Positions 33,121 through 42,029 of a DNA stretch of 64,000 nucleotides are shown in pieces. The notes under the pieces are model-generated. The model saw only the letters and a list, made by a program, of their open reading frames with translations, was not told where the DNA came from and ran no database searches. Source of the stretch: Chaetoderma sp. LZ-2023a (Eukaryota > Mollusca > Caudofoveata > Chaetodermatida > Chaetodermatidae); assembly GCA_034401795.1 (NCBI GenBank), contig CM067369.1, positions 94,927,036-94,991,035 of the forward strand, in the 5' to 3' direction. The stretch's first letter is position 1, and every line of letters begins with the position of its first letter. A program made the translations under genes and the position numbers.

Positions 33121-33762
33121 TGCAATTTAGGCAGACGAACATACAATCATAAACTTGTGTAATTTGATATTTGTCCCCTGCGTCGTTGGCCAACGGATGC
33201 ACCGATATCAAATTTGATATTGGTCCCTATCAATAAAGTTGCGCGAACTATCTTCATCAAGTCTTGCAACGTTGACTACACTGCTGATAATTTTGAAAAC
33301 AATTCGATTGAAAGTTGTTGCATCAACGATATTCAGCCAAATTGTTATCAATTCTTTATCTAGTGACAATTGCATTATCAACTGATTATATGGACAACAG
33401 TTTGACGGAAAGTTGTTGCTGCCATAGGCAGTATCGGGTTTCAGTAAACTTGTTATAAATATATTTGTTGTCACTTGCACCATAGGAAATTTACAACTAC
33501 TATTGCACTATGCTATGCACTTCTACCCGCTCGCCTTGGAAGCCAGCGGTAGAATGGCTAGAGTTAGAGTTACAAGAATGGTTGTATACGAACAATTGCA
33601 GAACAATTGCGCACCGGCGAAGACAATAGAGTCTGAAATAATGGCGCCAGCAAATATCTATCTAAAATGGTGGCTACAGTTTTAGTTAGTTAAAGTGCCC
33701 ATAAAGTAACAAATAGTCATACATTTAGCCAGGATATGTATCTTTAAGAATCGATGAGAACT

Positions 33763-34160
33763 TTGAATAAGGCAAAATGTACGCGCTATATGGGTACTGC
33801 ACTACTGCCTCGCCCATATATAGCGCATACCGTACTATTGGTTTACGTCTAGAATTCCGTTCTGGTGCGGAGATCTTAGCGTCCTTCGTTTTTGTAAAAA
33901 TTCCGCTGTCCTTTCCATTGATCCATGATGAAATTTGTCACTTCCTGTGGGCTACGGGGAGAACAATTTCATGGATAAGTCGATAATATTATGAAAATTC
34001 CTATCACAAATTCTATGCGTTTATTGGGATGATTATCGAGATCGTGACTGTCTAATGTTCATTAACTTCGTGAAAACACAACCAGGTATATCTAAATAAA
34101 TATGTATTACTAGATGTAGTACACAAAATAGTTCAACCGAATTAATCAAGAGAAAAGGGC
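33763..34160 (+). repeat. Unit C/D, copy 4, last piece
   Basis: Resumes at GCAAAATGTACGCGCTATAT (compare 13207 and 18006), runs to GAACTTCGTGAAAAC-like sequence, then jumps to the end of D (ATATCTAAATAAATATGT). Most of D, including the Ig-like frame, is deleted. Confidence 0.75.
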
Positions 34161-34169
34161 CACGTCCTC

Positions 34170-34780
34170 TTTCGAATTCTTAATTCGGTTTTCAAACTAT
34201 TTCATGTAAAGGTCATATATATGTATATCAGATATAGCTGCTTTCATTCACATTGGCCACTAATTGAGTGTGTTGTCGCAGCTACCATTATTTGTCTTCA
34301 ACCGTCACAACTATGTCTTCCCCTGTGCTGGCCTGCCTTTTAGTACAACGGCAGTGATGGAAAGCAACATAGCTTCCATCCTTTCTGACGAAATAAGTTA
34401 AATTATTGTTCTTGATCGCGATGAGTCGACTGTATTTATGACGATCAGTTTCCGACACATAGATCCGGATCTGGCGCCGAGGCGGATGTGCGTGTATAGC
34501 GTTACCATGCCGTCACCACTCGCAATCTTTGCTGATAACGTCATTAGATTTCTTGAACTGCAATCAATACCTTTCACGTGCAGCCATACTGGGGGCGAGT
34601 TTATTATTTTGATTGCTTCACTAGACGTAGTTTTAGAACTGGATTTATAAGGGTAATCGTCTCGCACCGAGAAGTTTATGTTCCCTCCAAACCAGGTGAT
34701 CATTTGACGCGCACAACGGCAAGAAGAATATGTCTGGATCGTCAATAGCCGCTATGAAGCGATCCGATCTCTCACTCAAA
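34170..34780 (-). pseudogene. Unit E, copy 4, with the longer conserved frame
   Basis: The minus-strand frame at 34398-34745 spans 115 codons with no stop: MITWFGGNINFSV, RDDYPYKSSSKTT, then the 83-residue region aligned to 19382-19633. Trp residues, two Cys and alternating hydrophobics would suit a beta-rich extracellular domain, but I do not recognise the family. It follows D in the composite, so D and E may be successive exons of one duplicated gene on the minus strand. Some ancestral stops may have been avoided by chance; selection is unproven. Confidence 0.35.
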
Positions 34781-35085
34781 TATGTGACGTCATAATAAAT
34801 TGCGTAAGAGGTAGACTGGCGCCACAACCATAATGCTTAATGAACGACGTATCTCGCTCCGTCATAAATAGGTACCGCTCTGTCAAGTGTACGAATTGTA
34901 TGCTATGTCTTTGATGAATTTGCTATTTAATAAACACAGATTCTTTTGAATATTTTGAAACTAATTTGATTGGGCCCTGTTGCTATCATAGTTAAATTAG
35001 TTTCAAAATAGTTAACGGCTTACCTGTATAGTTACCTTGAAATTGGAAATCAGGGTTCAAAGTATATAAATCGATACCAACACAC
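34780..35085 (-). mobile_element. P MITE, right part shortened
   Basis: GTGACGTCATAATAAATTGC, ATTTAATAAACACAG, core at 34945-35025 with a collapsed loop (GTTGCTATCATAG) and the TTAGTTTCAAAATAG arm. It fades out after TCGATACCAACACACGC. Confidence 0.82.
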
Positions 35086-35089
35086 GCAA

Positions 35090-36683
35090 AATGACAATCT
35101 CTTAATGGCATTTGAGGGCATAATACACACATCATATACCTCGACTGAATATTTGTTTTAATTCGAAGGCACAAATTATGATTCGATTGCAAATAATTAA
35201 ATATTTGATTGACAGAATAATGATGCTAACTTTATACGGGTATAAATAAAGCAGCATTACTCATGGAGCCACGAAATTCGCTTAATTAATTGGTCAAGAT
35301 GATACAGTTTTGGTGATTTCTCATCGTCCTTACCAACAGATATTGATTGTGAAGATTTTGAATTCTACCAGCCCGCTATTGAAATGCATACGTGTTGTTC
35401 TATCATACAAGCACGGCTTTCAGCTCGTTTATTATTTCACGACATGAACACGCGTGTCGTAGTCAACGAAAGATGTTCATTGGCTAGATAAGGCGTAAGA
35501 AATATTTTCATTGGCTTGAGAACGCGTAATAATCCCAAATGCCCCGTGATACCGCACATGTTTCGTAATATATATTACCTAGTTATGGAATACGTTTGTA
35601 AATTGTAAATTAGCGTGGTAGACACAGAAATTTGAAAAAGTTTGATTAAAAGTAATTTCAAGTCCAATATAACGATGTTTTGTTTGTCATTATTTTTGTG
35701 GCGCATTGGTCAGGGCTCTTAACCGGTGATGTGTCACAGCGACGAAAACGAACGGGGTAAAACGGTGCGTTCAAACGGATTTCAGCGATCAACTGTATTG
35801 GAAAATGTGTCACAATTTCACTTTATATATGATAAATAGAATCTCAAACTTGGTCTAATTTAATATTGTTATTATCAAACTCGTCTAAAATTAGCACAGT
35901 GCATTCGCTAAAGCTCGTGCAATGCGATAATTTTCGACTCGCTTGATAATTGTGATATTAAATGGGATCTAGCTTCATATCCTCTACGCATGCTTAGTCG
36001 CATGCTCGAGTATTTCGCCCGGTATTCTATATTAATTTCGACATTTGCCCGAATACGAAGCACGAAAGCCAATATAAAAGCTGATATGGAATAGTAGGCG
36101 AAATACGAGTGCAAATATGCAACAAAACATTTTACATTATTGATAACAATATAGATTGTTATCGTACGAATCCACATTATGTTGAAAATTCCGTATTGGA
36201 CTCGACGCCTGCTGCATCTCGTTCAATACCCATTTCAACACACCGTGGACGAGTACAATAACAAACCATATTGGACTCAATAATACAAGATGACTTATTT
36301 ATTATGCACCTATTACAATTATCAGCAAATAAACACCAAAAATCAACTGAAATTTACGTTAACTCAGAAATACAATGGGTTTTTCCTGAGAAAACGTTGG
36401 CTAGATATTATGGAGTTATGTCACTTGACAACGCAATATGAAGAAATTAATACAGAAAGAGTTATCGTTCTTTAATGTCCAATACAGGTTTGAAGCGGAT
36501 TTTACTGTCCAGTACGGGTTTTGCATCATCAACTGTGGAACAATTATTGGATGGCCACGTGGTACAATTGGAAACGTTTCATTGGATAAACACACGCAGT
36601 TGCATAACATATTTATTTCATACGTTACATTTTAGCGTTTAGCGGCATAATGTCACATTGACCCGAACAGCGTAACGCTAATA
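35090..36683. other. AT-rich unassigned stretch with a palindromic-family trace
   Basis: No gene supported. The segment 35820-35965 (GATAAATAGAATCTCAAAC, ATTATCAAACTCGTCTAAAA, GCTAAAGCTCGTGCAA) matches the arms of the palindrome at 59526-60058. A short frame at 36290-36475 has no recognisable domain. Confidence 0.4.
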
Positions 36684-38201
36684 TACTGAACCAAAAAAGT
36701 TTAGCAACACTGAGAATATTACTGTATAAATGTTATTTAACAAAAACAATAAATTGATTCAAATATATTATTTAATTGATAGGTTATTTTCCAATTTGAA
36801 CAACAGTCTCATGTTAATGTAATGCTAGCATCGCGCCTTTAACACGGCATCATTCAACGGAAGGGTCCAATTTAAATAATGCCACTGAGCTGTCAATACC
36901 GGTTGTGACCTCCGCGCGCATTAACCACCGCCGTACAGCGCTTTCTCATGCTTCGAATTAAGCACCTGATGTCACGAAGAGGAATCGCATCCCATTCCTG
37001 GAGCAGTGCAGCTTCCAGCTCCCGCGCGTTGTGAAGATGTGGATGGTTCTCACGCACCATACGGCCAAGAATGTCCCACACGTGTTCGATAGGAGACAGG
37101 TCCTGTGATCGCGCTGGCCAGTCCAACACCGGAACGTTGTTAGCCTCAAGGAAATCACTGGTAACCCTAGCTGAATGAGGACGGGTGTTGTCTTGCTGGA
37201 ACATAAAGTCTGCATGATGCTGCATAAAAGGGATGACGAACAGGGGCGACAACTTCTTCTCAGTAACGTTGAGCCGTTAAATTTCCGCGAATCACAATAA
37301 GATCTGTTTTGCCATTTTCATGGATTCCAGCCCACACCATGACACTGCCGCCACCGAATCTGTCGTGCTGAATGATGTTAGCTGCATAATACCGTTCTCC
37401 TAAACGTCGCCAAGCCCGTTGCCTACCATCCGCCGCATCCACACAAAACCTCGACTCATCACTGAACAAAACGTGGCTCCATTGTTGAGCACGTCATCGC
37501 TGATGAGTTCTTGCCCATGCACACCGATTCTCGATGTGACGCTCTGTAAGCGGAACAGCAACAAGTGGACGACGGGCAAGCAGTCCAGCATCATGGAGTC
37601 TGTTTCACACAGTTTGTGGATGCGCTGTAGTGCCGGTAGCGGTGTGCACATTACGGGACAGCCGCGGCGCAGTCTCAAACCTGTGACGTCGTGATGACGT
37701 CACTAAGTAGCGGTCTTCTCGTGGTGTTGTTGCTCTCGTTCTGCCAGATCGTGGTCGGACATTAGCATGTCCAGTTTCCTGCTCACGTTGGCGGAGACGG
37801 GAAATGGTTGAGGCGTGAATATGTCGAGCAGCAGAGCGAAAGCTCTGCCCAGTAGCGAGTCTTCCCATTGCTTCATGGCGCTGATTTTCGGGTAGCCCTG
37901 GGCGGCGGCACATGTTTGGTAGGGTACACTTTTAAGCGTTTTCTGTTAACGTTCGTTATCTGCTTTTGCAATATGGTGAATTTTTGCCTTCGCTACCCGC
38001 CAATGTGGGCCAGTGCATGAAAAATGCATTTTCACACGCATTAAGCGTGCGGCCGAGAAATGCAAGAAATGATTTGCATTTCTTCATCGTCAGCGAGACA
38101 TTACATTGACGAAAAATGCCTGCAAATTTGGTTATAAAAGGACGCATAGTTTTAATACAACAAACCAAACTTCACTGTTGCTAAACCTTTTTGGCTCAGT
38201 A
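36684..38201 (-). mobile_element. Tc1-type transposon, structurally near-complete
   Basis: 1518 bp between TA dinucleotides (36682-36683 and 38202-38203). The terminal inverted repeat starts TACTGAACCAAAAAAGTTTA on the left; the inverse at the right (TACTGAGCCAAAAAGGTTTA) differs at two positions and continues GCAACAGTGA. It encloses one minus-strand transposase relic. TA target and DD34E enzyme are the Tc1 hallmarks. Confidence 0.93.
36893..37913 (-). pseudogene. Tc1-type DD34E transposase, recently broken
   Basis: In order: a helix-turn-helix region (EAMGRLATGQSFRSAARHI, STISRLRQR); a second DNA-binding part with a GRPR-like basic hinge (PRSGRTRATT); LFSDESRF with the first catalytic Asp; MVWAGIHENGKTDL; FMFQQDNTRPHSA with the second Asp; and 34 residues later the Glu in SPIEHVWD. 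It ends GGHNRY. Breaks: a TGA after PQTV where related proteins have Arg (a CGA-to-TGA change fits), a second TGA before RAQQW, a Tyr-Cys stop near 37254 and a one-base insertion near 37232. All three catalytic residues remain. A truncated relative lies at 13755-14311. Confidence 0.93.
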
Positions 38202-38264
38202 TAGCAATACAATAGCTAGTCGACAGCAAATCATCTCGCAATTCATCTTTCCCGAGTATCCATT

Positions 38265-38672
38265 TATCAATATGACGTCATAATCAACTACGTGACGAAT
38301 AGAATGCCATCGCAATCAATGATGTCATTATGACGTCATGAATCACGTAGATAAGTAGGTCTGCGTCACGAACGCATAGTTGAAAACGGACTAAGCGTTT
38401 TCTGTACGAATTGTATGTCTTTACTATTTAATAAATATCCTGATAAATATTTTGCAACTAATTTGAATGGGCGCTGTTGCTGCCATAATCCATGTCAATG
38501 ATGACCATGCAACCAGTCAAATTAGTTGCAAAATATTCAACAACTTAACTGTATAGTTTTCACGAAATTGATAGTCAGAGCATTCGGGGATCGATCAATC
38601 CCAACACGGCGAACGGTGGGTAGAGCTTAGCTAGTGATGGGCGGGGATTAGCTAAAGCTGGAAAGGTCCTTT
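38265..38672 (-). mobile_element. P palindromic MITE, loop enlarged
   Basis: TGACGTCA near 38273 and 38332, TTTAATAAATATCC, core 38440-38545 in which the loop after GTTGCTGCCATAA is replaced by about 25 other bases, right arm CCAGTCAAATTAGTTGCAAA, GATCGATCAATCCC, GATGGGCGGGGATTAGC, end GGAAAGGTCCTTTA. Confidence 0.88.
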
Positions 38673-38832
38673 AGGCAAAATGCTAATTCCTAATCTATAC
38701 CAGTTCGTAGCCCGTATTCACGAAGAATGCCTAATTTACGCACCAGCCTAACTGCTCAAGCAGGATAATTCATCAATGTCAACAACACCATTTATGGTCA
38801 ATGACACCGCTTTACACGAGTCCTTAAATGTT

Positions 38833-39231
38833 TCACCTAAAACTAGTGTAATAGCATTCAGCTTTCGTTTCGACTGACTCCGGCTTCATCCATTCTCCTG
38901 AGAGGTAGTCCAATATATTTGCCTTCGTTTTCTCATTCCCCATCAGCTTTGTCCGTGCTGGAAGTAATACCCTTGATGCAGGAATGTATTCTGCGGCTTG
39001 AACTTTAGTCCTGTTCTGTTGTTCTTCTTGTTTCATATTGTTTGTTGGCCAAACGTTATCTCTATCTCCGACAAAATGTATTAAGTCACAACCATCAGGC
39101 TTCATAGCGATTATCTTGTCGAGATACGCATCTTTGAAATCTTCAAATGTTCCAGTGCCAAGGATTTGGAATTTATGTAGGAAACACATCGCATCTACAA
39201 GAAACGTGGTTGGCATATCACAAACCGGCAT
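38833..39231 (-). pseudogene. GCDT-family protein, N-terminal half, inverted
   Basis: An open minus-strand frame of 132 codons: TFLVDAMCFLHKFQI, TFEDFKDAYLDKII, CDLIHFVGDRDNVWPTNN, RTKVQAAEYIPASRV and NILDYLSGEWMKPES. From memory this order occurs in a large family of uncharacterised proteins in marine invertebrates and fish, upstream of a 'DTDV' and a 'GCDT' segment. The D-rich motifs suggest a PIN-like nuclease fold (inference only). Its expected continuation lies at 39908-40663 on the opposite strand, so an inversion split the gene. Confidence 0.65.
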
Positions 39232-39907
39232 GTAAGAATGCTTATCTGGCTATGGAAACCGTTTCTGACCTATAAATAATTAACTTTAAAAGCAACTAAA
39301 CATTCTCAGAACGCACTCAGGGCCACTGGGGGCCTATGCATAATTTTATTGGCAAGGACGTTATGATAAAATATTCTTCTCTCTTGGTATTATCGCGCGT
39401 TATTCTCGCCATACCCTCCCTGGCTTCCAAGCGAAAATAAGGATGGCTTAACTTTATATGTCCGCTCTTAACCGCTTCAAAGAATAATCTGATAAATACA
39501 GAAACGTCTTTTACAATTCTTCTTATTTGCTAGTGTTTTCCAAATCTATTTTGGTTAATACAGCATTTAATTAAATAAAACGAAGATATTAAATCTATTC
39601 TCATTATTAAAAGCCCATCAAATGAGATTGCTTGATAAGTTTCTGAAAACACGTGCCGTATTCACAAACTGTAGGCCTACTTAAGCGCGAAAAAATGCGT
39701 AAATATCGCGTATGTTCAGAAAACACCCAAGGCTGTATTTCCCTACATTAGATGGATATTTAGCCGCCTCATCGTGAATATGGCGTAGTCGGGTCTTCTA
39801 AATAGGTACAAGCAGTTAGGCGGTTGCATCCAATCGCAATACATACTCACATCATAGACCTCATGATGCATGTCAACGATTCAGTGAACAAACTGAGCTA
39901 AAATCGT

Positions 39908-40663
39908 GCATTAATTTACTCAGATGACACTGACGTGATAATGATGGCCATACCATAGTAAAGTGAGCATTTCAAAATAAATGTGGATGCTACGCATGGG
40001 GAATTTCTTCTTATTCACGACTTGGTAGCTCAGCCTCCTCCATCTCACTCGCCACCTATGTCATCACAGGTTGCGACACCGTCAGCTACATATTTTCTAA
40101 AGGACAAAGGAAGCCATTCAGAGTTGCCATTTCCTTGACGAAGGAAAATAAACTACAAGCATTAGCAAGCTATGATGAAAATAGTACGGATAAATCTCGG
40201 GACGTGATTGGAGACGTTAGACTAATCGTAGCATCCTTCTATAACAAACCCACCTTCTCATCAGTGGAACTTTTGAGAGAACATGTGTTTGCGTCATTCA
40301 GAAGTGATTTACGGACATTTCCTCTAACAGAAGATGCTTTTTGCACACTGCTATCGGGCTCTCTATCAAATTGCTATGTAGAAAAATGCTCATAATCATA
40401 TTCTCAGACTATCTGATCCAATAGACGGATCTGTCTCAGAAGGGGTTCCTACAACAATTAAAATGACAAATCCTCAAAGGTCAGACACAAAAAAGTTACC
40501 AAAACCATATTGTAGCGGCAAGAAATATAAAAGCAAACCACTTTATACAAGGCCTGTTCTTGTGACAAAGCTGGTGAAATCTGTGTTGTGGCTTGCTGCT
40601 GCGGGTCGAATTAGAATTTTTGTGGACGGGATTAAGTCCTTCAAATATGGCCTATGTGACTGA
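39908..40663 (+). pseudogene. GCDT-family protein, C-terminal half
   Basis: Successive plus-strand blocks: LIYSDDTDVIMMAIP, a short gap with a stop, then YVITGCDTVSYIF (GCDT codons at 40066-40080), KGQRKPFRVAISL after a frame change, an open stretch 40135-40395 (ASFYNKPTFSSVELLREHVF, FPLTEDAFCTLL), an in-frame TAG near 40386, then HNHILRLSDPIDGS, VPTTIKMTNP and a basic end without the Cys-rich tail usual in the family. Several lesions make it non-functional. It follows an opposed N-terminal half. Confidence 0.7.
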
Positions 40664-40722
40664 TATGCAGGAATGCATGCACACACGCACACATATATAA
40701 TACATACTCACAAATGTACATA

Positions 40723-40935
40723 CAGTCAAACCTGTCTATAGCGACCACCTACTTTTGGGAACACAATATAGTGGTTCTTAAAGACGGGTGGTCGTAAGAC
40801 AAGCAATCTTTAGGAACAGTGAGCCTGTGGTCGCAAAAGTTATTAACTGCATTAATAGCCATATTAAGTGAATATATGTCTTCAACAACCACCTATAATG
40901 CCCCATAAAATGGTCGCTAAAGAGAGGTTTCACTG
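40723..40935. mobile_element. pogo/Tigger-like MITE, 213 bp
   Basis: Left end CAGTCAAACCTGTCTATAGC, right end (minus strand) CAGTGAAACCTCTCTTTAGC, with TA on both sides (40721-40722, 40936-40937). The CAGT-start terminal repeat with GCGACC and the TA target suit pogo-type DNA transposons. No coding capacity. Confidence 0.8.
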
Positions 40936-40939
40936 TACA

Positions 40940-42029
40940 TACAAGATGTTTTGTTTTCATAATACTGCAATTCCTTTGTCCTCCGCATGATCTAAGACTA
41001 TCTTATTTCTCTGTCAGGTCCATCTGCATCTATTCGTATTTTTCTGGATGCGTACTTTTTTAATTCTTAACTGCTATGCGTGCATATATGGACAATGGTA
41101 ATTTTGCGTTTTAATGGTAAAGCGTGATAATCTAAAATTAGTTTGAAACTTGTGAAATGGTATGTTTTAAATCTATTTGCATAATACAATTTCGTTGAAT
41201 TTATCTGATTCCTGACATTTGTGAAAACATTGATTTTAGCGGGAATTTATCTATACTATAGAGGTATATTAGATCTCAAAACGAAGGGCAAACGTGTGCG
41301 TTGTTTTTTGGAAAGTGTTGTCCTTGTGAGTGCAACAGCTCGCCAATACTTTATTATTTAGTAATTCTGTTTATATAAAAAAGAGGCAAAATGGCACAAT
41401 TATTTGAAATAACTACCAATTTCGTAAGAATAAAACGGCAAATTGTCTTGAAAGTGATTGCACTTTTGTAATGTATCTCTCTCTATAATTTTCGTGACCA
41501 AAATCGGAGTTGCTTTTGAGATTCTTACTTTATTCCACTAAAATACATATGCTGTCATAATGCAGAAATGCGGTTGTCAATGGAGTAGTTAGTTGGCAAA
41601 ATCTCAAATTTGCAAGACGGATATTCTTGCTAGCATTTTCCAAACACTTATGCTAATTGGAAGAGAGGAAAAAACACAGATATAAACTATTAATTTTCCG
41701 ATAGGTGAAAAGTGATTTTTTTCAACCTTGGCTCCCCTACTATTAGTCTCTACAGGTCACATTGGTTGGCGTACAGGTCTTTGAATCTGCAGGACACTGG
41801 ACGGCGTATGTGTGTGGGATTGACTCACTCAAACACTTGTGAGCGCAGTGTCGAGGAGGCCTCTCTGTGCTTTCTTCTAGTGAATTCTGAGCCACAAGAG
41901 ATCAGATCTACCAGCTGCAGGTCGGCCCGCTCTTTCTCCGTGCAGCAATTAGTGGGGGCCCACAAAGCTATGGGATTTTGTTAGTGCAGACAAATTTAAA
42001 ATCATCACAAATATACGACCTATAGAATG
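40940..42029. other. AT-rich unassigned stretch
   Basis: No repeat family of this window. A 90-codon frame at 41712-41984 in a slightly GC-richer patch shows no domain. No gene supported. Confidence 0.3.

Larger units (their letters stand above)
31438..33227. mobile_element. Foldback element FB2 with a LINE-C segment inside
   Basis: Left arm of about eight minisatellite units (31450-31835), then the inner block ending CACAAATTTCTGTTTCTAATCG shared with FB1. After a 1.3-kb middle comes a short inverted arm (33130-33227). TCAAT precedes the left tip (GTAACGCGCC) and follows the right tip (TGGTCCCTA). The uninterrupted site is present in B copy 1 at 5718-5725, so this is an insertion with a likely 5-bp duplication. 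The right arm is much shorter, suggesting loss of units. Confidence 0.75.
30546..33762 (-). mobile_element. Element B, copy 2, interrupted by FB2
   Basis: Ends are inverted copies (AAAGCTCTCATCTATTC on the left; AAAGTTCTCATCGATTC on the minus strand at the right), followed by shared sequence through GACTATTTGTTAC and GACTCTATTGTCTTCGCC. It interrupts unit C, which resumes at 33763. Without FB2 the element is about 1.4 kb. It has P-like hairpin cores (GCTGCTGTCTATAGGAGCAACAGC at 30865). It has no transposase, so it is non-autonomous. Confidence 0.8.

Noticed and set aside
35698-35770. tRNA-like A-box (TGGCGCATTGG)
   Set aside because: No B-box, acceptor stem or anticodon arm follows; no tRNA gene or SINE head can be supported.
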